Shown here: piece by piece, positions 8,308 through 16,916 of the stretch | Layout: each line of letters opens with the position of its first letter | Position numbering within the stretch: position 1 is the stretch's first letter | Assembly: GCF_015831355.1 (NCBI RefSeq) | Contig: NZ_JADWYR010000001.1 | Span: 1,674,001 to 1,738,000 of the forward strand | DNA length: 64,000 nucleotides | DNA from: Panacibacter microcysteis | GTDB lineage: Bacteria; Bacteroidota; Bacteroidia; Chitinophagales; Chitinophagaceae | Direction: 5' to 3' | Notes under the pieces: generated by a model | Told to the model about the DNA's origin: nothing | Database searches by the model: none | The model's input: the letters and a program-made list of their open reading frames with translations, nothing else | Position numbers and translations under genes: made by a program

Positions 8308-11300
8308 ATGAGTAACAACAAGTATTGGCAAAGTTTCGGCGAGTTCAATAATTCAGAAGCATATCAAAAGGCTGGACAGGATGAATTCAAGGAAGAGCTT
8401 CCTTTTGAAGCCGCTGAAGGCAAATCTTTTATGCATGCTGAAGCTCCGCGAAGAGATTTCCTGAAATATTTAGGGTTTAGCACCGCTGCCGCTGCATTAG
8501 CTGCAAGTTGTGATATACCGGTAAAGAAAGCAATTCCTTTTGCCAATAAGCCTGAAGATATTATTCCGGGTGTAGCAAACTACTATGCTACTACTTATGT
8601 GCAGGATGGTGATGCGGTAAGTATTCTTGCCAAGGTAAGAGACGGCAGGCCGATCAAAGTAGAAGGTAATGATCTCTCCCCTATAACAAATGGCGGTACA
8701 TCTGCCCGGGTGCAGGCCTCTGTACTTGATTTATATGATACAGCACGTTTAAGATTTCCAACCATTGATAAAAAGGAAGTAACGCTTGAAGCAATAGACA
8801 AAGCTTTAGCAGGTGCTATAGGTGGATTGGGCGGAGCGCCGGTGGTGTTACTTACAGGTACCATTAATTCACCGTCTACGCTTGCTGTTATCAGCGAATT
8901 CCTGGCAAAATATCCGGGAAGCAGGCATGTCGTATATGATGCTGTTTCTTACAGTGGCATGTTACTCGCCAACGAAGCAACTTATGGTAAGAGAGCCATA
9001 CCTGCTTATCGCTTTGATAATGCGAAGACAATTGTAAGTATAGGAGCAGACTTTTTAGGTACATGGTTATCACCTATTGAGTTCTCTAATCAATATGTTA
9101 AGGGCAAGAAACTGAACGAGAAAAGCCCTGAAATGAGTAAACATATTCATTTTGAAACAGTTGCCAGCCTTACCGGTTCAAATGCTGATGAAAGATTTTT
9201 GCACAGGCCATCTGAAACTGCTGCCGTTGCTGCCGCTTTGTTAAGTGCAGTAAATGGTCAGGGTGCAACGGCTGTAAGTGATCCAAAACTTAAGGCAGGT
9301 ATTGAAGAAGCCGGCAAATTGTTGGCAGCAGGAAAAGGCTCAGCCCTGGTTGTTTGCGGAAGCAATGACGTAAACACGCAAATCATCGTGAATGCCATTA
9401 ACGAAGCAATTGGCGCAAACGGTACAACAATCGACTGGTCTGTTACAAACAATTCGAAAGCGGGAATTGATGCCGACTTCGCAAAGCTTGTTGAAGACAT
9501 GAATGCGGGTGCCGTAGGAGCGTTGCTTATTCACGGAGCCAACCCGGCATACACATGGTTTGATACAGCAAAAGTTAAAAGCGGTATTGCAAAAGTGAAG
9601 GTGGCCGTTTCTTTTAATCCTAAACAGGACGAAACTACCCTGCTTTGTAAATATGTTATTCCTGATAATCATTTCCTGGAAAGCTGGGGAGATGCAGAAC
9701 CTAAAACAGGTTACTTTTCCTTTATGCAACCTACCATTCATCCGTTATTCAAAACACGCCAGTGGCAGGATAACCTTTTGAAATGGAGTGGTAACACAGT
9801 TGATTACGCAGGCTATGTAAAAAATTACTGGGGTACAAAACTTGGTGGTGAAACTGCCTGGGATAAAGCTTTGCAGGATGGCGTAGTAAACCCTTCTCAA
9901 TCTGCAATAGCAGGTGGCACATTCAATAGCACACCAGTAGCAGCAGCTATAGGCGCTGCCGGTAATAAAAAAGGCGGCGGTGTTGAACTCGTGCTTTATG
10001 AAAAAGTGGGTATCGGTGTAAATGGTGCAACAAACCCATGGTTACAGGAGATGCCTGACCCGATAACGAGGGCTACCTGGGATAACTACCTGGTAATTTC
10101 ACCGGCCAAAGCAAAGACTTTACTGGATATTGATCTTAATAATGGCGGTCAGTCAGACTCGTATGAAGTTCACCCTGAAAAAAAGGTTGTTACAGTTAGT
10201 GCGAATGGCAAGTCAGTAAGCCTTCCCGTTTTGATTATACCTGGCACACATCCTGAAACAGTAGGTATTGCAATTGGTTATGGAAGAAATGCGGAAATGG
10301 GCAAAACTTCTGATAAAGTTGGTCAGAATGTATTTCCTTTTGCAAGTCTTGTAAATGGTACAGTTAACTACACCATCGCTGCGGTAGACCTTAAGCTTAC
10401 CGGAGACACTTATAAAATTGCGCAGACACAAACACATGGTTCTTACGATACCAGCCAGGGTAAACGTGTGGAAGTAATGAAAGAACTTACGCTGGCTGAA
10501 TTTAAAGCGCACCCGGATGAAATACTCGAAGAGCGTGAAGCAGAGTTAAAACCATTTGGCGGTGTTGAAAATTTTGAAAAGGAAGGTACGATATACCCTT
10601 ACTACGAAAAACCAGGTGTAAAATGGGGGATGAGTGTTGATCTTAACTCCTGTACCGGTTGCGGTGCCTGCGTGGTAGCATGTAATGCTGAAAACAACAT
10701 ACCTGTAGTTGGAAAGAGTGAAGTTGCACGCTTTCATGATATGCACTGGATGCGTATTGACCGGTACTACAGCGGAGACCTTGAAAACCCAAATGTGGTG
10801 TTTCAGCCAATGCTTTGCCAGCACTGCGACAATGCACCATGCGAGAATGTTTGCCCGGTTGCAGCAACCAACCATAGCAGCGAAGGTCTAAACCAGATGA
10901 CTTATAACCGTTGTATTGGTACAAGGTATTGCGCCAACAACTGTCCTTATAAAGTACGCCGTTTTAACTGGGCTGATTATACCGGCGCTGACAGTTTCCC
11001 TAATAACCAGGATCAAAAAATTGTTGGTCATCTTGATGATGTTGTTCATGTAATGAATGATGATCTTACAAGAATGGTGCTTAACCCGGATGTGACGGTA
11101 CGCAGCCGCGGTGTGATTGAGAAATGCTCATTCTGCGTACAACGTTTGCAGGATGGTAAACTGAAAGCTAAAAAAGCGAGCAGGCCACTGGAAGACAGCG
11201 ACATAAAAACTGCCTGCCAGCAAAGCTGCCCTACCAATGCAATTGTTTTTGGTAATGTGAACAGTGGCGTGAGTATGATAGCCAAAACAAGAAAAGAAAA

Positions 11301-11415
11301 TTCCAAGCGTACATTCTACGTAATTGAGCAGGTACATACTTTACCGAATGTTAACTACCTGGCAAAAGTTCGTAATAAAAAAGCTGAAGAAGCAGCTGCA
11401 CATCACGAAGGATAA
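8308..11415 (+). CDS. actB: Alternative complex III subunit ActB, iron-sulfur protein fused to molybdopterin-type domain
   Basis: Periplasmic iron-sulfur subunit of alternative complex III. A twin-arginine-like motif RRDFLKYLG (about residue 50) and a hydrophobic stretch ending AASC suggest Tat export and possibly a lipidated Cys. Residues about 60-740 resemble a molybdopterin oxidoreductase fold but are expected to hold no molybdenum in this family. The C-terminal 260 residues are a ferredoxin-like module with cysteine groups CTGCGACVVAC, CQHCDNAPCENVC, CIGTRYCANNC and CSFC followed by CQQSCP, enough for several Fe-S clusters. Family knowledge: the two domains are separate proteins in some related oxidoreductases and fused here. 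Followed by repeat locus 3 before actC. Confidence 0.95.
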   Translation: MSNNKYWQSFGEFNNSEAYQKAGQDEFKEELPFEAAEGKSFMHAEAPRRDFLKYLGFSTAAAALAASCDIPVKKAIPFANKPEDIIPGVANYYATTYVQDGDAVSILAKVRDGRPIKVEGNDLSPITNGGTSARVQASVLDLYDTARLRFPTIDKKEVTLEAIDKALAGAIGGLGGAPVVLLTGTINSPSTLAVISEFLAKYPGSRHVVYDAVSYSGMLLANEATYGKRAIPAYRFDNAKTIVSIGADFLGTWLSPIEFSNQYVKGKKLNEKSPEMSKHIHFETVASLTGSNADERFLHRPSETAAVAAALLSAVNGQGATAVSDPKLKAGIEEAGKLLAAGKGSALVVCGSNDVNTQIIVNAINEAIGANGTTIDWSVTNNSKAGIDADFAKLVEDMNAGAVGALLIHGANPAYTWFDTAKVKSGIAKVKVAVSFNPKQDETTLLCKYVIPDNHFLESWGDAEPKTGYFSFMQPTIHPLFKTRQWQDNLLKWSGNTVDYAGYVKNYWGTKLGGETAWDKALQDGVVNPSQSAIAGGTFNSTPVAAAIGAAGNKKGGGVELVLYEKVGIGVNGATNPWLQEMPDPITRATWDNYLVISPAKAKTLLDIDLNNGGQSDSYEVHPEKKVVTVSANGKSVSLPVLIIPGTHPETVGIAIGYGRNAEMGKTSDKVGQNVFPFASLVNGTVNYTIAAVDLKLTGDTYKIAQTQTHGSYDTSQGKRVEVMKELTLAEFKAHPDEILEEREAELKPFGGVENFEKEGTIYPYYEKPGVKWGMSVDLNSCTGCGACVVACNAENNIPVVGKSEVARFHDMHWMRIDRYYSGDLENPNVVFQPMLCQHCDNAPCENVCPVAATNHSSEGLNQMTYNRCIGTRYCANNCPYKVRRFNWADYTGADSFPNNQDQKIVGHLDDVVHVMNDDLTRMVLNPDVTVRSRGVIEKCSFCVQRLQDGKLKAKKASRPLEDSDIKTACQQSCPTNAIVFGNVNSGVSMIAKTRKENSKRTFYVIEQVHTLPNVNYLAKVRNKKAEEAAAHHEG

Positions 11416-11420
11416 TGAAA

Positions 11421-11485
11421 GCGCATCGTTTGCTGAGTAGCGGACAAAGCGTTGCAGTGAGTGACACAACGGAAGCTGAAAAGAG
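11421..11485. repeat. Dispersed intergenic repeat, locus 3
   Basis: Single unit in the actB-actC gap, core GTGAGTGACACAAC at 11457-11470 followed by GGAAGCTG; upstream flank GCATCGTTTGCTGAG resembles the flank of locus 12. Because it lies within the cluster it should be present in the mRNA. Confidence 0.7.
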
Positions 11486-11549
11486 ATAGTTAGTTGATTA
11501 CATAAAATTCTCTTCCTGAAAAAGAGAAAGAATAAAATAACCAGATCAA

Positions 11550-12995
11550 ATGAGTCTTAAGTACGAATCGCAATTAAGGGAACCGCTGGTGTATGGCACT
11601 AAAGATTATCACCAGGTTACAGAAGATATCTGCAGGCCTATTGAAGCAAAACCAAGTAAGCTTTGGTATATAGGTTTCTTTATCTCTGTTGCATTGCTCT
11701 TATTTGGTGTTTATGCAATCTACAGCGAGGTTACCTACGGTGTTGGTCAGTGGAACCTTAATAAGACTGTTGGCTGGGGTTGGGATATTACCAACTTCGT
11801 TTGGTGGGTTGGTATTGGTCACGCCGGTACGCTGATCTCGGCTATCCTTCTGCTTTGGAGACAGGGCTGGAGAACGGGCGTGAACCGTGCTGCGGAAGCG
11901 ATGACGATCTTTGCCGTTATGTGCGCCGGGCAGTTCCCGATATGGCACATGGGCCGTGTTTGGATGGCGTTCTTTGTAATGCCTTATCCTAATACCCGCG
12001 GTCCGTTGTGGGTTAACTTTAATTCGCCGTTGTTGTGGGACGTATTTGCGATATCGACCTACTTCACTGTTTCCTTACTTTTCTGGTACAGCGGTCTGTT
12101 GCCGGATTTTGCTACCGTACGCGACAGGGCCAAAACAAAACTTCGTAAAAAATTATATGGTATAGCAGCCTTTGGCTGGACTGGTTCTACCAAACACTGG
12201 CAACGTCATGAGTCACTTTCACTGGTGCTTGCAGGTTTGAGTACACCACTGGTACTTTCGGTTCACACGATCGTATCTTTTGACTTTGCTACTTCGGTTA
12301 TACCGGGTTGGCACACAACTATCTTCCCTCCTTACTTTGTTGCCGGTGCAATCTTCTCGGGCTTTGCGATGGTGCAGACCCTTATGCTCATCTTGCGTAA
12401 AGTATACTCACTCGAAGATTATATTACCCTTGGGCACATAGAAGCTATGAACAAGGTTATTGTACTAACCGGCTCAATAGTAGGATGTGCTTATTTAACC
12501 GAATTGTTTATGGGTTGGTACAGCCAGAACAAATATGAAGGTTATACATTCTGGTACAGCCGTGCAAATCTGTTCAGTCCCTACGGATGGAGTTACTGGG
12601 GTATGATGGCATGTAACGTAATCAGCCCACAGATATTCTGGTTCCGTAAAATGAGAAGAAACCTGTTCGTAACATTCTTCATGAGTATTATTGTAAACAT
12701 CGGTATGTGGTTTGAGCGTTTTGTAATCATTGTAACATCACTTTATCGTGATTACCTGCCTTCAAGCTGGTCTGTTTACTACAGCCCTACTATTTGGGAG
12801 ATCGGGTTTTATGCGGGTACATTCGGTTTGTTCTTTACCTGTTTTTTCCTGTTCTCAAAATATTTCCCGGTTATCGCAATTGCTGAGATCAAATCAATTC
12901 TTAAAACAACCGGGGAAAGTTATAAAGACACAGTTACACCGGTTGAAGAGAAACCACTGGAAGAGTTCGTGCACACATATGCGCATGCGCATTAA
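11550..12995 (+). CDS. actC: Alternative complex III subunit ActC, NrfD/PsrC-like membrane protein
   Basis: Integral membrane subunit thought to hold the quinol-binding site of alternative complex III. It is 481 residues long with about ten hydrophobic segments, beginning after a polar N-terminus of about 35 residues. Motifs typical of the NrfD-like family are seen in NFVWWVGIGHAGTLIS and GRVWMAFFVMPYPNTRG. It pairs with the paralogue ActF encoded further downstream. It sits between repeat loci 3 and 4. Confidence 0.94.
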   Translation: MSLKYESQLREPLVYGTKDYHQVTEDICRPIEAKPSKLWYIGFFISVALLLFGVYAIYSEVTYGVGQWNLNKTVGWGWDITNFVWWVGIGHAGTLISAILLLWRQGWRTGVNRAAEAMTIFAVMCAGQFPIWHMGRVWMAFFVMPYPNTRGPLWVNFNSPLLWDVFAISTYFTVSLLFWYSGLLPDFATVRDRAKTKLRKKLYGIAAFGWTGSTKHWQRHESLSLVLAGLSTPLVLSVHTIVSFDFATSVIPGWHTTIFPPYFVAGAIFSGFAMVQTLMLILRKVYSLEDYITLGHIEAMNKVIVLTGSIVGCAYLTELFMGWYSQNKYEGYTFWYSRANLFSPYGWSYWGMMACNVISPQIFWFRKMRRNLFVTFFMSIIVNIGMWFERFVIIVTSLYRDYLPSSWSVYYSPTIWEIGFYAGTFGLFFTCFFLFSKYFPVIAIAEIKSILKTTGESYKDTVTPVEEKPLEEFVHTYAHAH

Positions 12996-13031
12996 AAAAT
13001 TTGTTCTTTAAATACCGGCATTTGAATCACG

Positions 13032-13075
13032 GATGAGGCACCTGTTGCGTCGCAATCCGTTCATCGTTCAGCACA
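13032..13075 (+). repeat. Dispersed intergenic repeat, locus 4
   Basis: Single unit in the actC-actD gap, CACCTGTTGCGTCGCA then CCGTTCATCGTTC (core 13044-13063). This inner flank matches locus 1 in reverse complement, defining a subtype. Confidence 0.75.
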
Positions 13076-13139
13076 TTGATGATCAGATCCGGGTAGCAAT
13101 AACGAATGCTGGCACAAGCAGCATAAAGCAAAAACCACT

Positions 13140-13730
13140 ATGGCACAAAAGAAATTTGTAGTAGGTTGTTTTAAAGATGAAGATGTTTTATTCCCGGCGG
13201 TAAAGAAAGTAAGAGTTGCGGGATATAAAATTCATGATGTTTATACACCTTTCCCGGTGCATGGCCTTGATCATGCAATGGGTTTAAGAGAGACAAGTCT
13301 TCATACAGCCGGATTTATTTATGGTATTACCGGTACTTCGACAGCGCTTGGCTGCATAAGCTGGATTCTGGCAAAAGACTGGCCGTTGAATATTGGTGGT
13401 AAACCCCATTTTGCTTTGCCCGCCTGGATACCCATTATGTTTGAACTTACCGTTCTTTTCGCTGCTGTTGGAATGGTGCTTACATTTTGTTATCTCTGCC
13501 AGTTAGCACCTTTCCTGAAAAAGCATACGTTTCATGCAAGAGCCACAGATGATACTTTTGTTATGGTAATTGAGTGCACCGCAAAAACAAACGTAGAAGA
13601 TCTGAAAGGTTTTCTTGCAAGTGCAGGCGCACAGGAAATAAGTGTGCAGGATGCAGAAGCAGGTTGGTGGTTAGGTACATACGATAAAGACCAGCAGCTA
13701 ATTAAAGAAAAAGAAGTAAGCATCGCATAA
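13140..13730 (+). CDS. actD: Alternative complex III subunit ActD (DUF3341)
   Basis: Small membrane subunit of alternative complex III. A soluble N-terminal domain with FKDEDVLFPAVKKVRVAGY and VYTPFPVHGLD is followed by two membrane segments (about residues 58-80 and 98-120) and a cytoplasmic tail. This arrangement and the length of 196 residues fit DUF3341/ActD. The first codon ATG is directly preceded by a stretch that includes repeat locus 4; no strong ribosome-binding site is seen. It has no predicted cofactor. Confidence 0.93.
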   Translation: MAQKKFVVGCFKDEDVLFPAVKKVRVAGYKIHDVYTPFPVHGLDHAMGLRETSLHTAGFIYGITGTSTALGCISWILAKDWPLNIGGKPHFALPAWIPIMFELTVLFAAVGMVLTFCYLCQLAPFLKKHTFHARATDDTFVMVIECTAKTNVEDLKGFLASAGAQEISVQDAEAGWWLGTYDKDQQLIKEKEVSIA

Positions 13731-13756
13731 TTAGAAACGCATTGAAATACCTGAAG

Positions 13757-14416
13757 ATGAAAAAAATATCTGTTATAGTTTTTGTTACATCAGGAATAGT
13801 TTTAGCGGCTTGCAGTGATGTAAGGCGTGATCCCGGTACGATTTACATGCCTGATATGGCATATAGCCGTGCCTACGAAACTTACGCTGAACGCGATTCC
13901 GCTATTTTTTCCACCAATGAAAAACGTACAGACGATAAAATATTTTATAATAACCAGCCTGTAGCTGGTACTATAGCAAGAGGAGAAGAAATACCTTTTT
14001 CACTGGCAAAAGATGCAGCCGGCGATACAACAAATTATATTGCTTCAAAAGCTGTAACTAATCCTTTGCCTGCCTTGAATGATGCACAGATGAAAGAGGC
14101 AGAGCGTCAGTACCTGATTAACTGTGGTATCTGCCATGGCGCCAAATTAGACGGTAACGGACCGCTGTATAAAGACGGTGCTGGTCCTTATCCTGCAAAA
14201 CCCGCAACGTTGGTAGGAGATGCTAAATATGAGGCAATGCCTGAGGGACAAATGTTTTATTCAGTAACGTATGGAAAAAACCTGATGGGAAGTTATGCTT
14301 CGCAGTTAAACAGGGATCAGCGCTGGGCCATCATACACTATATTAAGGCAAAACAGGCAAAAAATGCACCGGCTGCAAAACCGGCTGCAGACAGTACGGT
14401 ATCAGCAAAAAAATAA
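13757..14416 (+). CDS. actE: Alternative complex III subunit ActE, mono-heme cytochrome c lipoprotein
   Basis: Lipid-anchored cytochrome c subunit of alternative complex III that may hand electrons to the oxidase. A short signal sequence ends with the lipobox VLAAC, so the protein is probably anchored by its Cys. One heme site CGICH is at residues 123-127, with a likely distal Met in the NLMGSYASQL region. The C-terminus is Ala/Lys-rich. I start at the ATG at 13757; the frame also has a TTG five codons earlier, but the ATG places the signal peptide at the terminus. The gap to actD is 26 bases. Confidence 0.92.
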   Translation: MKKISVIVFVTSGIVLAACSDVRRDPGTIYMPDMAYSRAYETYAERDSAIFSTNEKRTDDKIFYNNQPVAGTIARGEEIPFSLAKDAAGDTTNYIASKAVTNPLPALNDAQMKEAERQYLINCGICHGAKLDGNGPLYKDGAGPYPAKPATLVGDAKYEAMPEGQMFYSVTYGKNLMGSYASQLNRDQRWAIIHYIKAKQAKNAPAAKPAADSTVSAKK

Positions 14417-14445
14417 AAGTTTAACCTGAGATAAAAGGAAATACA

Positions 14446-15675
14446 ATGGCTTCATTTAGAGCACAATTCGAACTGCCTTCAAAAACAAGAACCTGGTCGC
14501 TTGCACTCATTGCAATCGGTGCCGTGGCGTTGATAGCAGGTCTGGTTACCAAGGGTTTTAGCAGCGATGAGCATGAGAAATCGGTTTTTTGGGCTACACT
14601 CATGTATAACAGCATCTTTTTTACGCTTATTTGTAATGCAAGTATGTTTTTCATATGTGCAACTACTCTAGCAATGGGAGGCTGGCAAATGGTGTTTCGC
14701 AGAGTTCCTGAAGCTATATCAAAAGCCGTAATCGTTTTGGGATCTATTACATGGCTCGTATTGTTTTACATTGTTGTAATTGATCACAATCATCATATTT
14801 ATCACTGGCTGGATGAAAGTGCGAAAGTTGATCCGATTTTAAAAGGAAAACTGGGATTTCTGAATCCCACATTCTTCCTTATATGGACAACCCTTGCAAT
14901 TGGCTTATGGATTCTGTTGGGTGCAAGAATGAGAAAACTAAGCAGTGAAGCTGACGGAGGACCTATGGATCCGGAAACTGGTAAAAGTTATATCTGGAGA
15001 AATACAGTAACAGGCTCCCTGTTCATCGTTTGGTTTGCGCTTACGGTAGCGTCTACAATACCATGGTTATGGCTTATGAGTCTTGATGCACACTGGTATT
15101 CTACTATGTATAGCTGGTACACATTCGCAAGCTCTTTTGTAAGCGGTATGGCTTTGATTGCGCTCTGGGTTATTTTTCTAAAAAACAAGGGATACCTTGA
15201 GTATACAAATCAGGAGCACCTGCATGATATTGGTAAATTCATGTTTGCTTTTTCTATTTTTTGGACGTACCTGTGGTTTTCTCAATACATGCTAATTTGG
15301 TATGGCAACATTTCTGAGGAAACAGTATATTTTAAACATCGGGTACAGGGGCCGTACAAAGGAATATTTTTCCTTAATCTTATAATCAATTTCGTTTGTC
15401 CGTTGTTAATATTAATGAAGCGATCTACTAAACGCAATTATACATTGGTTACCTTTATGGCGGTGCTAATTATATTTGGTCACTGGGTAGATTTCTTCCA
15501 GATGGTAATGGGAAGTGTGTCTAAAGATCATGTTTCATTAAGCTGGTTAGATTTTGGAATTGCTGCTTTCTTTGTTGGCCTGGTGATATTACTTGTCTCT
15601 GGTGAGCTGGCTAAGAAGCCACTACTCTCAAAATATCATCCTTTTCTTAAAGAAAGCATCATACACCATACATAA
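14446..15675 (+). CDS. actF: Alternative complex III subunit ActF, NrfD-like membrane protein
   Basis: Second large membrane subunit of alternative complex III and a distant paralogue of ActC. It is 409 residues long with about ten hydrophobic segments. Position after actE, length, and motifs such as TWLVLFYIVVIDHNHHIYHW and WLMSLDAHWYSTMYSWY fit ActF. AAAGGA stands 7 bases before the ATG, a clearer ribosome-binding site than in most genes here. In this family ActF is thought to lack the quinol site (family knowledge). Confidence 0.93.
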   Translation: MASFRAQFELPSKTRTWSLALIAIGAVALIAGLVTKGFSSDEHEKSVFWATLMYNSIFFTLICNASMFFICATTLAMGGWQMVFRRVPEAISKAVIVLGSITWLVLFYIVVIDHNHHIYHWLDESAKVDPILKGKLGFLNPTFFLIWTTLAIGLWILLGARMRKLSSEADGGPMDPETGKSYIWRNTVTGSLFIVWFALTVASTIPWLWLMSLDAHWYSTMYSWYTFASSFVSGMALIALWVIFLKNKGYLEYTNQEHLHDIGKFMFAFSIFWTYLWFSQYMLIWYGNISEETVYFKHRVQGPYKGIFFLNLIINFVCPLLILMKRSTKRNYTLVTFMAVLIIFGHWVDFFQMVMGSVSKDHVSLSWLDFGIAAFFVGLVILLVSGELAKKPLLSKYHPFLKESIIHHT

Positions 15676-15748
15676 TATTGTACAATTGCCTTTAAGAGGC
15701 AATGGATACGAAGAGACCATATTACACGATTGATTTAATAAAATAACT

Positions 15749-16855
15749 ATGTCATTCATTTTTGTAATAGCCGTTATTGTTTTTGTGTTCCTGATTATAT
15801 TTCAGATAGCTAAGGCTAGTGAGTATGTTGCTGTACTGAAAGGAGATGATCGCGCAAGAAAAGAAAACAATAAGATCAACGGTTTTTTTATGATCGCGTT
15901 TCTTATTGCTGGCCTGATAGGAGTTTACTGGTGTAATGAAATATTGGTAGACAAGACTTTACTAGTGCAGGAGTCTGCAAGTGTTCAGGGCGAGAAGGTA
16001 GATGAGATGCTTTGGGTTACCTTAATTATCACCGGTATTGTATTCGTACTTACACAGATCGTATTGTTCTGGTTTGCTTACAGGTACCAGGAAAGTGATA
16101 AAAGAAAATCATTCTTTTTTCCGCACAATAATACAATGGAAATTGTCTGGACAGTTGTACCGGCTATTGCTTTAACTGTTCTTGTGGTGATAGGTCTTCG
16201 CAACTGGTTCTCTTTTACAGGAGATGCACCTAAAAATGCTATGGAAGTTGAAGTTACAGGAAAGCAATTTGGTTGGATTTTCAGGTATAAAGGTGATGAC
16301 GGTGTTTTTGGTAAAAAATATTTTCGAATGATTGATCCGGCTACCAACTCGCTTGGTTTGAACTGGCATGACAGTACAGGCATCAACGTTAAAGATGATC
16401 CAAGTACGCATGACGATATTGTTACTGAGCAGACCATGTACGTTGTAAAAAACAAGCCTGTAAAATTGATTATTGGCTCCAGGGACGTGGTGCATGATGT
16501 TGGCCTGCCTCAGTTTCGTCTAAAGATGGATGCTGTTCCGGGAACGCCGACAACACTTTGGTTCACCCCAAAATACACGACTAAAGAGATGAAACAGAAG
16601 ACAGGTAACCCGGATTTCCAATATGAGATCAGCTGTGACCAGATGTGTGGAAACGGGCACTATTCTATGAAAGGTGTGATAGAGGTTGTTAGCCAGGCAG
16701 AGTATGACGAATGGATGGCCAAGCAAAAGCCTGCTTTCTATGCTGCTTTCCCCGAACAAGATCCTTCTAATATTAAGCCTGCGACTACACCTGCAGACAG
16801 CACAAAGGCTGCAGCAGCAAAAGTTTCAACAGTTATTCCTGAAAAGAAAGGTTAA
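15749..16855 (+). CDS. coxB: Cytochrome c oxidase subunit II
   Basis: CuA-carrying subunit that receives electrons for the oxidase. Seen: an extra N-terminal membrane segment (residues 1-20), then two more (about 50-70 and 87-110), and a periplasmic cupredoxin domain. The CuA ligands are His249 in VVHDVGLPQF and CDQMCGNGHYSM with Cys296, Cys300 and His304. The tail is Ala/Pro/Lys-rich and has no cytochrome c domain, so this protein is not the heme-fused caa3 form; ActA or ActE may serve as the electron donor (inference). Confidence 0.96.
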   Translation: MSFIFVIAVIVFVFLIIFQIAKASEYVAVLKGDDRARKENNKINGFFMIAFLIAGLIGVYWCNEILVDKTLLVQESASVQGEKVDEMLWVTLIITGIVFVLTQIVLFWFAYRYQESDKRKSFFFPHNNTMEIVWTVVPAIALTVLVVIGLRNWFSFTGDAPKNAMEVEVTGKQFGWIFRYKGDDGVFGKKYFRMIDPATNSLGLNWHDSTGINVKDDPSTHDDIVTEQTMYVVKNKPVKLIIGSRDVVHDVGLPQFRLKMDAVPGTPTTLWFTPKYTTKEMKQKTGNPDFQYEISCDQMCGNGHYSMKGVIEVVSQAEYDEWMAKQKPAFYAAFPEQDPSNIKPATTPADSTKAAAAKVSTVIPEKKG

Positions 16856-16916
16856 TGGGTAAGGGAGTTTTCAATTAACGCGATTGTTACACAAATAAGA
16901 ATAAAGAACTGAGATT

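Noticed and set aside
8308-11415. Frameshift or fusion error in actB because it is over 1000 residues
   Set aside because: The single frame is open and the molybdopterin-like plus Fe-S fusion is the normal Bacteroidota form.
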